From NCBI GenBank assembly GCA_913009205.1, contig CAJVYC010000009.1:30116-94115 (forward strand): DNA of 64,000 nt, read 5' to 3'. Of the stretch, positions 35,347-44,871 are shown piece after piece. A model generated the notes under the pieces. The model was not told the DNA's origin. It searched no databases and worked only from the letters and a program-made list of their open reading frames with translations. The stretch is from an uncultured Fluviicola sp. (lineage in GTDB: Bacteria > Bacteroidota > Bacteroidia > Flavobacteriales_D > Crocinitomicaceae). How positions within the stretch are numbered: the first letter of the stretch is position 1; the number at the start of each line of letters is the position of its first letter. Both the position numbers and the translations under genes were made by a program.

Positions 35347-36639
35347 ATGAAATACGATAGAATCAATAAAGAGCTATACATCCATAATAGAAAACGCTTC
35401 GTTATGAATATGGAAGAATCGTCATTGGCGGTTTTCAATTCGAACGACACTTATCCGATTAGTGCAGACAGCTCAATGCCGTTTCAGCAGCATCGAGATA
35501 TCTTGCATCTTTCAGGTGTAGACCAAGAGGAAAGTATCTTGTTGATTAGTCCGAACGCTAGCAATCCAGATAACAGAGAAATTCTTTTTCTAAAAGAAAC
35601 AAACGAACACATTGCTGTTTGGGAAGGAGCGAAATTGGATAAAAATGAAGCCTTTGAAGTTTCTGGAATCAAAACAGTTTTTTGGTTAAAAGATTTCGAT
35701 AGAATCTTCAAGCAATTAATGACTGAAGTAACGTCTATTTATTTGAACACAAATGAACATTTACGCGCTGATACAACAGTTGAAACACGAGAAGACCGAT
35801 TCATTAAGCAAGTTAAATTCGATTTTCCAGCGCATCAAGTTAGAAGAGGTGCACCGATTATGCATCAAATTCGCGCTATCAAACATGCTATCGAAGTTGA
35901 TTTAATGCAACAGGCTTGTGATATAACGAAGTCTGGAATTAATAGACTGCTCGGTTTTATTAAGCCAGGCATTTGGGAATATGAAATTGAAGCTGAATTG
36001 ATTCACGAATTCATGAGAATGAGATCTCAAGGATTTGCTTATACTCCGATTGTCGCATCTGGTGCTAGCGCCTGTGTGTTGCATTATATTGAAAACAATA
36101 AACAATGCAATGCTGGGGATGTGATTCTTTTGGATGTTGGGGCTGAATACGCAAACTATGCTTCCGATCTTACACGTTGTATCCCAGTCAGTGGAAGATT
36201 TACAGATCGCCAAAAAGCCGTTTATAATTCTGTTCTTGAGGTGAAAAATGAAGCGCAAAAACTACTTCGTCCAGGAATCACATTGGTAGATTATCACAAA
36301 CAAGTTGGATTATTGATGGAAGCAGAATTGCTTAAGTTGAAATTAATTGACGCAGCAGATGTTAAAAATCAAGACCCAAATTGGCCCGCATACAAAAAGT
36401 ACTTTATGCACGGAACGTCTCATTATATTGGTCTAGATACGCACGATGTGGGGCCATGGAATGAGCCAATTAAGGCAGGAATGGCATTTACTTGTGAGCC
36501 CGGAATTTATATTCCAGCAGAAGGATTGGGAATTCGACTTGAAGATGATTTAATCGTTCAAGAGTCTGGAGATCCATTCAACTTAATGGGGTCTATTCCA
36601 ATTGAAGCAGACGAGATTGAAGACATCATGAACCGTTAA
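35347..36639 (+). CDS. pepP: Xaa-Pro aminopeptidase (M24B)
   Basis: From ATG 35347 the product (430 residues) has the AMP_N domain (IHNRKRFVMNMEESSLAVF…, FQQHRDILHLSG) and then the pita-bread M24 fold. Metal ligands are visible as the two Asp in LLDVGAEYANYASDLTRC, His in HGTSHYIGLDTHDVG, and Glu in TCEPGIYIP and RLEDDLIV. It removes N-terminal residues preceding proline. A TTG three codons upstream is less likely than the ATG. The next gene starts directly at the base after the TAA. Confidence 0.94.
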   Translation: MKYDRINKELYIHNRKRFVMNMEESSLAVFNSNDTYPISADSSMPFQQHRDILHLSGVDQEESILLISPNASNPDNREILFLKETNEHIAVWEGAKLDKNEAFEVSGIKTVFWLKDFDRIFKQLMTEVTSIYLNTNEHLRADTTVETREDRFIKQVKFDFPAHQVRRGAPIMHQIRAIKHAIEVDLMQQACDITKSGINRLLGFIKPGIWEYEIEAELIHEFMRMRSQGFAYTPIVASGASACVLHYIENNKQCNAGDVILLDVGAEYANYASDLTRCIPVSGRFTDRQKAVYNSVLEVKNEAQKLLRPGITLVDYHKQVGLLMEAELLKLKLIDAADVKNQDPNWPAYKKYFMHGTSHYIGLDTHDVGPWNEPIKAGMAFTCEPGIYIPAEGLGIRLEDDLIVQESGDPFNLMGSIPIEADEIEDIMNR

Positions 36640-37416
36640 GTGGCGATTCAAAATATAGATAAATTGAACTATAGGGTGTCTGGAAATGGACGCCCTGTTG
36701 TTTTTTTTCACGGGTTTCTGGAGTCAATTTCCATGTGGAACTACCTCGGCGAATTCAAAGACTTCCAGTGCATTTTCATTGACTTGCCCGGTCATGGTGC
36801 CAGTCCGTTCGATAATTCTTTGCCGCTAACAATGGCTTCGATTGCCAATTCTGTTCAAATATTGATTCAAGAAATGGGAATTGCTTCTTACGACGTGTTA
36901 GGACATTCAATGGGAGGTTACGTAGCACTTGAATTGAAAAAGGCAGATGCCGCATGTGATAAAGTGGTTCTTTTGAATTCAAATTTCTGGGAAGACAGCA
37001 TATCAAAGAAAATGGATCGCAGAAGAGTCGCTGAATTGGTTCAAGCCAAAAAGAATGTGTTTGTTCAAACCGCGATTCCAAAATTGTTTATGAATCCTGA
37101 GAAAAAAGCTTCGGAGGTTGAGGCCTTGATCGCTGAAGCCAGTTCTATAAGTTCAGAAACAATTGCTCAATCTTCAATAGCCATTAGTGAAAGACTTGAC
37201 AATACCGAATTGGTGAAAGAAAATGACGGTGTTGTATTAATTATGCAAGGAAAGCATGATTCAATTGTTCTTTGCAGCACTATGGAAGACCGAACGAAGG
37301 GTTTAAACCTTACATTGAGTAAATTAGATTGTGGCCACATGGCCCATATTGAACTTGGAAGTTCTGTTAAAGAAACAATCGAAGAATTTATAGCAAAAAA
37401 AAACGGAAACTTTTAG
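36640..37416 (+). CDS. Alpha/beta-hydrolase
   Basis: The 258-residue protein has the alpha/beta-hydrolase triad: nucleophile S90 in LGHSMGG, acid D205 in GKHDSIV, and H231 in CGHMAHIE. The oxyanion-hole motif is FFHGFLES. The GTG start at 36640 abuts the TAA of pepP, so translation is probably coupled. The substrate is unknown; esterase or carboxylester hydrolase activity is most likely. Confidence 0.85.
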   Translation: MAIQNIDKLNYRVSGNGRPVVFFHGFLESISMWNYLGEFKDFQCIFIDLPGHGASPFDNSLPLTMASIANSVQILIQEMGIASYDVLGHSMGGYVALELKKADAACDKVVLLNSNFWEDSISKKMDRRRVAELVQAKKNVFVQTAIPKLFMNPEKKASEVEALIAEASSISSETIAQSSIAISERLDNTELVKENDGVVLIMQGKHDSIVLCSTMEDRTKGLNLTLSKLDCGHMAHIELGSSVKETIEEFIAKKNGNF

Positions 37417-37423
37417 TTTCCGT
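37395..37423. terminator. Hairpin terminator at the end of the hydrolase gene, strong on the reverse strand
   Basis: The stem ACGGAAAC / GTTTCCGT with loop TTTTA encloses the hydrolase stop codon. Eight As precede it, giving a long T tract when read in reverse, whereas the forward T tract is poor. It may end the thiL transcript as well as the pepP operon. Confidence 0.6.
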
Positions 37424-37603
37424 TGTCCTTAAAAATCTAGATTAACTGAGGTTTCGAAAGTAAAATTGTTTTCATATTAAATGTATTATTGAGGTTAAAG
37501 GACAATACTAATATAGATCCATTTAGCGGTTAACAGGAAAAAATAACCTAAAGTGCGCTTGAGGTTTATTGGTCGACTAGTAAAATGCAAAGACCATGTC
37601 GAA

Positions 37604-37786
37604 ATGGAAAAAGAATGGGAAGATTTATATAACGATTTGGTTGCAATAACGAATGATGATATATTCGAAAGCGTTGCACTGGATTATTTCGATTTTCAAT
37701 CTTGGGCAGAATCCAAACTTAAAGGAAAATCATTCGACTCAGTTGTTCGTGAAAAGTACAACAGAACAATTAGAGCGGCTTCTTAG
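37604..37786 (+). CDS. Small acidic/aromatic protein, 60 aa
   Basis: The ATG at 37604 gives MEKEWEDLYNDLVAITNDDI…, then a segment DYFDFQSWAESKLKGKSFDSVVREKYN that resembles a recurrent Bacteroidota motif of the type 'FDFxxWxxSKxxxKxFxxVVxxK'. A GTG at 37553 would extend it by 17 residues. It ends overlapping the thiL stop in a tail-to-tail arrangement. No function known. Confidence 0.5.
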   Translation: MEKEWEDLYNDLVAITNDDIFESVALDYFDFQSWAESKLKGKSFDSVVREKYNRTIRAAS

Positions 37787-38826
37787 TTTTTCTTATCGAA
37801 ATGATCCCAACCTTGAGCTTGAAGTTCCACAAGAGAACCGGCCTTGTCGACATGGTAAATGCCTTCCGATTTATCCGTCATGTGCCCAATGAACGTCATG
37901 TGTGGATTGCCTTTTATCTTATCGAAATCTTCTTGTTTTACAGTGAATAAAAGCTCAAAATCTTCTCCGCCATTCAGTGCACACGTTACAGGATCTAAAT
38001 TAAACTCTAGCGCAGAAGTCGAAGTTGTCGTGTCGATTGGAATTTTTTCACCGTAAATATGGCACCCAACTTCACTCGATTTACATAAGTGCATTATCTC
38101 AGAAGCTAATCCATCCGAGATATCAATCATTGAACTAGGTACAACATTTAATTCTCTCAAGAATTTTATGATGTCAATCCGAGCCTCGGGCTTTAATTGA
38201 CGTTGCATGATATAGTCGTGACCGTCCAGATCCGGTTGAATGTTTGGATTTGCTTTGTACACTTCTTTTTCCCTTTCGAGAAGTTGCAGTCCCATATAGG
38301 CAGCACCTAAGTCACCAGTTACTACAAGCAAATCAAATTCGCTCGCGCCAGATCTATAAGAAATGTCTTTTTTAGCAGCACGACCAATCGCTGTAATACT
38401 AATGGTAAGTCCAGTGAGAGACGAAGTGGTGTCTCCACCAACTAAATCGACATTATATGCTTTACAAGCAGTGTTGATTCCATCGTACAACTCTTCAAGC
38501 GCCTCAATTGGGAAACGGCTAGAAACAGCTATAGAAACTGTAATTTGTTCCGCGACTCCGTTCATAGCACAAATGTCAGAGACATTAACGGCAACTGCCT
38601 TATAGCCAAGGTGCTTTAAAGGCATGTACATCAAATTGAAATGAACACCTTCAATGAGCATGTCTGTTGAGATAAGCATAGAAGTGTCATCCGATATTGA
38701 AATAACAGCAGCGTCATCACCAATTCCAAATTCAGTTGATTCGACTTTTTTATCAACATCTTTTGTCAAGTGATCTATCAATCCGAATTCACCTAGCTGA
38801 TTTACATCTGTGCGTTTCTCACTCAT
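37783..38826 (-). CDS. thiL: Thiamine-monophosphate kinase
   Basis: From ATG 38826 (MSEKRTDVNQLGEFGLIDHL…) the product has 347 residues. PurM-like family motifs are present: GIGDDAAVI with metal-binding Asp, STDMLIEGVHF, VAVNVSDICAMNG, VDLVGGDTTSS and MIDISDGLASE. It phosphorylates TMP to TPP, the cofactor of many carboxylases and dehydrogenases. A TAGCTTTG motif lies about 15 bases upstream. The TTG six codons earlier is not preferred. Confidence 0.94.
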   Translation of the reverse strand: MSEKRTDVNQLGEFGLIDHLTKDVDKKVESTEFGIGDDAAVISISDDTSMLISTDMLIEGVHFNLMYMPLKHLGYKAVAVNVSDICAMNGVAEQITVSIAVSSRFPIEALEELYDGINTACKAYNVDLVGGDTTSSLTGLTISITAIGRAAKKDISYRSGASEFDLLVVTGDLGAAYMGLQLLEREKEVYKANPNIQPDLDGHDYIMQRQLKPEARIDIIKFLRELNVVPSSMIDISDGLASEIMHLCKSSEVGCHIYGEKIPIDTTTSTSALEFNLDPVTCALNGGEDFELLFTVKQEDFDKIKGNPHMTFIGHMTDKSEGIYHVDKAGSLVELQAQGWDHFDKKN

Positions 38827-38947
38827 TACAGTTTTTTTGTACAAAGCTATAAAAGGAAGGTTAATAGTCCTACTTATTAGGGACTGACTTTTTGATTCTG
38901 TCCTTGTTCATTGTCCAATATGCCTCAAAACTTATCCAAGGCGTTGC

Positions 38948-39564
38948 GACCGGTTTAGTTCAGAATTGGAGGCTGTGAATCAACGCGAGCTTTTACAGAC
39001 TGGGATTAACGCAACCGAAAGAACTCGGAAGCGAATAGCTTAGGAATTGCACGACCAAACTGGCGCTTCCTTAACGTCTCTAAAGTTTTATATTGCCCAA
39101 ATGGGAGATGATGTCAAACACAAAGATAAAATGAACCAGATGATTATTGAAAATGCTGATTTTGTAAAAAAAAATGTCTGCAATGAAATGCTTCCCTATA
39201 CCTTGAGTGAAGTAGGGTTAATAGGAGATCGATTAGTGAAATGACTGATCGATTAAACGAAATGACTTGGGTCAAGGTCAAGTTTGTCCAAGTTGAAATT
39301 GATGAAACCATAAAGCTAACTCCCAACGGAAAATTGGCTATGTATCGAATAGTTTAGGAGCTTCTTAACATTAAAATAAAATATGCAGAATCCACTTATA
39401 TTGATCTTTTTCTTTTTTGGAATACGGATGAATTTAAATTAGAGATCGTCGACGACAGTACTGTGCTTATTCCGAGTTTAAACAGTCACACAAATTCCTT
39501 TGGTCATCGAAATATTGTAAGTAGATTGCAGTATATTGATGCCGAAATGTTGAGAACGACGTGA
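38948..39564 (+). pseudogene. Degenerate NarX/DesK-type sensor histidine kinase
   Basis: The translation reads through two in-frame TAG codons and one frameshift to give a HisKA_3/HATPase kinase C terminus: …ATERTRKRIA[TAG]ELHDQTGASLTSLKFYI…, a dimerisation helix, then …LAMYRIV[TAG]ELLN…KYAEST and GHRNIVSRLQYIDAEM. Both stops (39041-39043 and 39355-39357) sit where relatives have Gln, one base from CAG. A 20/21-base tandem duplication (39227-39246 and 39247-39267) shifts the frame. The sensor N terminus is missing, and the ATP-lid glycine motif has decayed (DDSTVLIP). It cannot make a full kinase. It precedes an intact response regulator by 40 bases. Confidence 0.85.
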
Positions 39565-39604
39565 CGTCAACTAGGAACTACGGCACTAATAAGAAAAGCA
39601 CTGA

Positions 39605-40261
39605 ATGAAAAAGAAAATCACAATAGGAGTTGCTGAGGATCAAATAGTCTATCGTAATGGATTGATTACTATGCTAAATGATAGTGATGATTACAAGGTG
39701 ACTATCGAAGCAGAGAACGGAATGGAAATGCTAAGGAAGATGAAAGACAATGTTCCAGATGTTGTTTTATTGGATTGTCGAATGCCAGAATTGAAGGGAA
39801 TCGAAGTGGCTAAGAAAATTCGTGAGAAATATGAGGCCGTAAAAATTCTATTGTTGTCCATGCTTGATAAGCAAGAGTTCGTGGCTCAAGCCTTTGAATA
39901 TGGAGTGAATGGGTATTTATCTAAAGATGACTCTCCAGATGAAATTATTAAAGCCGTTGATAGTGTCTTATCAAATGGCTATTATTTGAATGTCAGAACA
40001 TCTAAGTATTTAATCGGAGAACTGGTTCGGCAAGGAAAGGGTGTTCCCAGTTTTGAGGGCGTTGTTGAATTCTCAAGAGTCGAGATGCAGATTATAAAAT
40101 TCATTTGTGAAGAAAAATCAGCTGCTGAAATAGGAGTTTTACTTTACAGAAGCAAAAGAACCATCGATGGTTATCGATCTGGAATTATGAAAAAGATAGG
40201 TGCTAAAAATGTTGTTGGAATTGTAATTTATGCTGCCAAACACAAATTAATTGAAATGTAA
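39605..40261 (+). CDS. NarL/FixJ-family response regulator
   Basis: The 218-residue protein has a receiver domain with acidic pocket E11-D12, phospho-acceptor D57 (VVLLDCRMPE) and Lys in YLSKDD. A LuxR-type helix-turn-helix lies at residues ~155-210 (EMQIIKFICEEKSAAEIGVLLYRSKRTIDGYRSGIMKK). Its presumed partner kinase directly upstream is broken, so it must rely on another kinase or act unphosphorylated (inference). Targets unknown. Confidence 0.92.
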   Translation: MKKKITIGVAEDQIVYRNGLITMLNDSDDYKVTIEAENGMEMLRKMKDNVPDVVLLDCRMPELKGIEVAKKIREKYEAVKILLLSMLDKQEFVAQAFEYGVNGYLSKDDSPDEIIKAVDSVLSNGYYLNVRTSKYLIGELVRQGKGVPSFEGVVEFSRVEMQIIKFICEEKSAAEIGVLLYRSKRTIDGYRSGIMKKIGAKNVVGIVIYAAKHKLIEM

Positions 40262-40280
40262 TTACAAGAACTAATCAACC

Positions 40281-40303
40281 TTGCCGATTCTATAAATCGG
40301 CAA
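40281..40303. terminator. Bidirectional hairpin between convergent regulator genes
   Basis: TTGCCGATT / AAATCGGCAA form a hairpin with a short loop, lying after the response regulator and overlapping the last codons of the Rrf2 gene. The T tract is modest. Confidence 0.45.
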
Positions 40304-40694
40304 TCGTTTTCTTCTCTACCACCTTTAGAATACTATCTCGTACTTCAATCATTGCATGATTTAGCTCACACGTATCCTCGCTTAAGCAATCATCACACTT
40401 TTCATAATAGTTTAGACTCACACAAGGAAGCCAGGCAATAGGACCTTCTAACGACCTGAAAATCGAAGCCATTGTAATTTGATCTCCAGGTTTAATCAAG
40501 TAATATCCTCCACCTTTGCCTTTCTTAGAACCTAAAAATCCTTTTTTCTTTAAATCAAGTAGAATTGATTCCAAGAATTTTTGAGAAATATTTTGTGTTG
40601 TAGCAATTTCAGAAATAAGTACAGGTTTTCCCGCTGTCTGCTTTGATAAATAACTCAAAGCTTTTAAACCATATTTAGTACGTTTAGAAATCAT
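40290..40694 (-). CDS. Rrf2-family transcriptional regulator
   Basis: The 134-residue protein has the Rrf2 winged helix (KRTKYGLKALSYLSKQTAGKPVLISEIATTQNISQKFLESILLDLKKKGFL). It also has the Cys motif C-x9-C-x2-C-x5-C (PCVSLNYYEKCDDCLSEDTC), which in relatives can bind an iron-sulfur cluster and sense iron, NO or redox state. It is not recognised as IscR, NsrR or CymR specifically. A perfect palindrome lies 36 bases upstream and may be its own operator. Confidence 0.87.
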   Translation of the reverse strand: MISKRTKYGLKALSYLSKQTAGKPVLISEIATTQNISQKFLESILLDLKKKGFLGSKKGKGGGYYLIKPGDQITMASIFRSLEGPIAWLPCVSLNYYEKCDDCLSEDTCELNHAMIEVRDSILKVVEKKTIADL

Positions 40695-40729
40695 GCCTTA
40701 AAAGTAAAATTAAATGCCAAATTCAATAC

Positions 40730-40744
40730 ATAAATCCGATTTAT
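40730..40744. promoter_or_regulatory. Candidate Rrf2 operator
   Basis: ATAAATC-C-GATTTAT is a perfect 7-base inverted repeat with a 1-base centre, 36 bases upstream of the Rrf2 gene. Autoregulation is typical of the family; the assignment is inferred. Confidence 0.45.
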
Positions 40745-40905
40745 AATTCTTCGCATTCTTGAAGTATCATCAGGATTCAACACACGAATTCAAATCTGTT
40801 ATTGATCCACTAAGTTGTGGCTTTATGTAATTGAAATTCCATTAATTAAGAAAATAGTGTTATTTTGTTACCGCTAAAACAATTACTTATTTAACAACTG
40901 TACTT

Positions 40906-43900
40906 ATGAAACAAGCTCTCCTTGTCATTGGATTGCTGTGTTTTGGACTTGGTTCCTTCGCACAGACCTATGACTCTCAATTTCTAGACGGAACAATTAT
41001 GTTTCGACTAAAGAATGCGCCAACAACATTTGATAACTCTGCACGTCAATTGGATCCAGATGAATTTGGATTAAAAGTGAACATCGCTAATTATCCTGAA
41101 TTGGCTGCTGTTTTTAATGGAATCACGATTACTGATTTTGAAAAGCCAAGTTACTTCACGCGGAAGCCAGCCTTGATGCAAATTTTCAGAATTGAATTTT
41201 CAGAATTCGATAAAATTGATGAGATTGTTAGTCAACTAGAAAAAATAGCAATTTTAGATTACGCTGAAAAAGAGCCAATCTATACGTTTGATTTTGTTCC
41301 AAATGACACATATCATGCGGGTAATAATAAATGGTATCATACTGCAGTAGGATCAGAAGCAGCTTGGAACATCACACAAGGATCAAACGCTGTTAAAGTT
41401 GCTATTGTAGATAATGCAGTCTACTGTGGTCACTCAGATCTAACGACTTACCTGCAACGTGACGTTGCTGATAATGATAATATCGCAACACCTCCAGATG
41501 TAGTAAGTGTCGATTTCGGTTGGTCACATGGTACTCACTGTGCTGGATTGGCAACTGCTGACATTAATAATTCTACAGGAATTGCTTCAATTGGGGGAAA
41601 TGTTGAATTGATTGGGATTAAAACAACTCCGAACAGTGCTACTTCTTCAGGAAGTATTTGGTACGGTTACGCTGGTGTTCAGTGGGCATGTCAAAATGGA
41701 GCCAACGTAGTGAGTATGTCATACGGAAGTACTTCTTCAAGTGCTGCTATGCAAACACTAATCAATTCTTATCCAAATGTTGTATTTATGGCAGCAGCTG
41801 GGAATGATGGAAATACTACTCTTCAATATCCAGGAGCTTATAACAATGTTATTTGTGTTGGTTCGACAGATGCAAACGATAATAAATCTAATTTCTCTAA
41901 TTACAATGGTGCAACTCCATTCGTTGATATAGGTGCTCCAGGTGGTTATTCATATGGAGGATTGTACAGTACGGTCTATTCTAGCGGAGGAAATTCATAC
42001 GCTAAAATGGGAGGAACGTCAATGGCAACTCCATTTGCAGCAGGATTGGTTGGGCTAATGCTAAGTCTGAATCCAACAATGACACCAGCGGCTATTGAAG
42101 CTTGTTTGATTTCAACGGGAGCGAATATCAACCAGAATATAGGACCTAGAATTGACGCTTTTGCAGCGATTCAATGTGTTCAATCAACATTAAATGGAGA
42201 TCCTATTCCAGATTTCTCAGGAACACCATTGGCAATTGTCGAAGGAGATGTTGTGAATTTTACTGATTTATCAGTAGATGGTGGAAATGCAATCACTAAC
42301 TGGACATGGACATTCCCTGGAGGAACACCAGCTACATTTGTTGGACAAACACCTCCTGCGATTCAATACAACACTGCTGGTGTGTATGACGTGACGTTAC
42401 AAGTAACGAACAGTCAAAGTACGCAGACAGAAACGCAAACAGCTTATATTAACGTTAGTATTCCTCCATATGGAGAATGGTTAGAGCAAAACTCTGGATT
42501 CCCAGCGGCAAGTACAGGTGTAAATCATATTTCTATTGCAGATGCCAATACGGTGTGGGCGACGGGATATGATGGTTCTGGTGGAGCTGCGAATATTCAA
42601 GAGTTTACAAAAACGATCGATGGTGGATCAAGTTGGACGGCAGGAACGATTAACGTTCAGGATGCTGGATTAGGAATTTCAATGATCACTGCGGTTAATG
42701 CTACTACAGCATGGCTTGCGGCTTATCCAACTGCTGGTGGTCAAACAGGTGGTATTTGGAGAACAACAAACGGTGGAACGTCATGGACGCGCCAAAACAC
42801 GGCAACGTATAACAACGCTGCTTCATTTACAAATGTTGTTCACTTCTGGGATGCCAATTTTGGATTCTGTCAAGGTGATCCTATTAACGGTGAATTTGAA
42901 TTGTATACCACTTCAAATGGCGGAACAACGTGGAGTTTGGTACCGGGTGGAAATATTCCAAATCCAACCAATGGAAATGAATTTGGATACACACGTCAAA
43001 TTGAAGTTGTTGGAAATAACGTTTGGTTCACTACGAGTTTAGGACGTTTGTACCACTCAACAGATAAAGGATTGAATTGGAATGTATACAATACACCTGT
43101 GGCCGATTTTGGTGGTGCAGTGACTGCTGGTACATCTGCTAACTTCTCGTTCTCATCATCAACAGATGGTTTGATCGTTACGAACGCAGGAGTAGTATAC
43201 AAAACAACCAATAGTGGAGCCAGCTGGACACTTCTGACAACAACAGGAACTGTTTTAACGAACGGATTGTGTTACATCGAAGGAACGAACACAGCATTTA
43301 CAACAGGTGCAGGAGCTGGAACTTCAGGATCTTCATATAGCGAAGATGGAGGTGTGACATGGAACAGCATCGATACAGAAGCGCATTTATATGTTGAATT
43401 CACGAACCCATCGGTAGGATGGTCAGGATGGTTTAACCAAACTGCTTTACTTGATGGAATGTGGAAGTGGAATGATTTATCGACTTCGTTAGTTGGTGGC
43501 TTCAGTGCGTCTGCGATTACTACGTGTACTGCAAGTCCAGTTACATTTACGGATCAAACAACAGGAGGGACACCGACGTCTTGGACATGGTCTTTCCCAG
43601 GCGGAACTCCAGCAACATCAATATCGCAAAACCCTTCCATAACATTCCCAACTGCAGGAACATATGATGTTACCTTGACGGTAAGTGATGGGAATTCACA
43701 AACAACAGCGACGCAAACAGCATTCATTACAGCGATTGCTCCTGCTGCAGTTCCTAGTTCAATTACTGGGGCATTAGCGCTTTGTGAATTGGATGTTGAA
43801 ACATACAGTGTTGCAAATGATCCTAACGTAGTTTACAACTGGACAATCCCTGCAAGTTGGACTGGAGTAAGTACTACAAACTCTATCACAGTTACTGCTG

Positions 43901-44469
43901 GTGCAACTGGAGGTAACATCGAAGTGAACGCTGAGAATATTTGTGGATCAACTGCGAATAGTACGGTAGCTGTTTTAATCGGAGCGGGTGCTGCAGTAGC
44001 ATCATTTACTTCGTCGAATGTTGTTTACGATTACACATTCACAAGTTCTTCAACAAATGCTGGAACGTGGTCTTGGGACTTCGGTGATGGAATCGGGACT
44101 TCAAACCTAGAAAACCCAACATACACATATACTACTAATGGAACATTTACTGTGACATTGATTGTAGACAATGGCTGTGGAACGGATACATACACAGAGG
44201 AGATTACAATTACAGGAATTGGTTTGGATGAGCACAACTTGAACTTGATTTCTGTTTACCCTAATCCAGCTGAGAGTTTGTTGAATGTTCTTGTAAGTCA
44301 AGACATGATTGGAGAGAACTACAAAGTGAAAGACATTTCAGGTAAAGTTATTTACACTGGTATGATCGCTCAAGAATTAACAACGATTGAGTTAAATAAG
44401 TTATCTTCTGGAATCTATTTCGTTTCAGTAGGAGAAACATCAAGCGCTCAAAAATTCGTTAAAGAGTAA
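40906..44469 (+). CDS. Secreted subtilisin-like (S8) protease with PKD and BNR-like modules, T9SS type A tail
   Basis: The 1187-residue protein has a signal peptide (…FGLGSFAQ|TY) and a short propeptide-like region. An S8 domain carries D169 (VAIVDN), H208 (WSHGTHCAG) and the serine in GGTSMATPFAAG. A PKD module (~residues 435-520), a repeat region with 'TxxGGTSW'-type beta-propeller motifs (~525-860), two further PKD modules, and a C-terminal type A sorting domain (ISVYPNPAESLLNVLV…GIYFVSV, ~residues 1110-1187) follow. It should be secreted through T9SS and cell-attached, degrading external protein. A terminator follows, so it is monocistronic. Confidence 0.93.
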   Translation: MKQALLVIGLLCFGLGSFAQTYDSQFLDGTIMFRLKNAPTTFDNSARQLDPDEFGLKVNIANYPELAAVFNGITITDFEKPSYFTRKPALMQIFRIEFSEFDKIDEIVSQLEKIAILDYAEKEPIYTFDFVPNDTYHAGNNKWYHTAVGSEAAWNITQGSNAVKVAIVDNAVYCGHSDLTTYLQRDVADNDNIATPPDVVSVDFGWSHGTHCAGLATADINNSTGIASIGGNVELIGIKTTPNSATSSGSIWYGYAGVQWACQNGANVVSMSYGSTSSSAAMQTLINSYPNVVFMAAAGNDGNTTLQYPGAYNNVICVGSTDANDNKSNFSNYNGATPFVDIGAPGGYSYGGLYSTVYSSGGNSYAKMGGTSMATPFAAGLVGLMLSLNPTMTPAAIEACLISTGANINQNIGPRIDAFAAIQCVQSTLNGDPIPDFSGTPLAIVEGDVVNFTDLSVDGGNAITNWTWTFPGGTPATFVGQTPPAIQYNTAGVYDVTLQVTNSQSTQTETQTAYINVSIPPYGEWLEQNSGFPAASTGVNHISIADANTVWATGYDGSGGAANIQEFTKTIDGGSSWTAGTINVQDAGLGISMITAVNATTAWLAAYPTAGGQTGGIWRTTNGGTSWTRQNTATYNNAASFTNVVHFWDANFGFCQGDPINGEFELYTTSNGGTTWSLVPGGNIPNPTNGNEFGYTRQIEVVGNNVWFTTSLGRLYHSTDKGLNWNVYNTPVADFGGAVTAGTSANFSFSSSTDGLIVTNAGVVYKTTNSGASWTLLTTTGTVLTNGLCYIEGTNTAFTTGAGAGTSGSSYSEDGGVTWNSIDTEAHLYVEFTNPSVGWSGWFNQTALLDGMWKWNDLSTSLVGGFSASAITTCTASPVTFTDQTTGGTPTSWTWSFPGGTPATSISQNPSITFPTAGTYDVTLTVSDGNSQTTATQTAFITAIAPAAVPSSITGALALCELDVETYSVANDPNVVYNWTIPASWTGVSTTNSITVTAGATGGNIEVNAENICGSTANSTVAVLIGAGAAVASFTSSNVVYDYTFTSSSTNAGTWSWDFGDGIGTSNLENPTYTYTTNGTFTVTLIVDNGCGTDTYTEEITITGIGLDEHNLNLISVYPNPAESLLNVLVSQDMIGENYKVKDISGKVIYTGMIAQELTTIELNKLSSGIYFVSVGETSSAQKFVKE

Positions 44470-44490
44470 AAGAAAATCTATTTATATTGA

Positions 44491-44525
44491 ATCCCGTCTC
44501 GGTTTAATCGAGATGGGATTTTTTT
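44491..44525 (+). terminator. Terminator of the subtilase gene
   Basis: The 11-base stem ATCCCGTCTCG / CGAGATGGGAT has a 7-base loop and is followed by seven Ts. Confidence 0.9.
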
Positions 44526-44871
44526 GTGACTGGAAGTAAAATCGTAAACTTGAATTCGGGAATAGAACAGCATAATTTAAACAATTCACTTTTAATTTCG
44601 CGATGTATTCATATTTAAACGATGCTATTTATTCTAGATTTCTACCTGCTTATTCAATTCTTATTTTTCCGTTCCAACAAATGGATTGACTTCCAACATT
44701 TGTGGATTCCTTGTAATTCTTCTCCAACTTGAAGGTTAATCTGATCCATGGCATTAAAATTGAAGTGCTTTAACGAAAATTGTCGAATTGGATTTAATAA
44801 ATCTGCACAGACTTCGTCTAAAAAAGAGTATTTTGCTCATTCGTTTCCCAATTTTAATTTAAAAATATCAA
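44526..44871 (+). promoter_or_regulatory. Intergenic region with candidate promoter of the Prc gene
   Basis: No gene is seen in this 346-base stretch. Near its end TTTG (44831-44834), 19 bases and TAATTTAA (44854-44861) approximate the Bacteroidota promoter pattern, ten bases before the ATG of the protease gene. Confidence 0.35.

Noticed and set aside
38948..39564. TAG read as glutamine (stop-codon reassignment) in the kinase
   Set aside because: TAG terminates intact genes in the same window, and the kinase also has a frameshift, so pseudogenisation is simpler.
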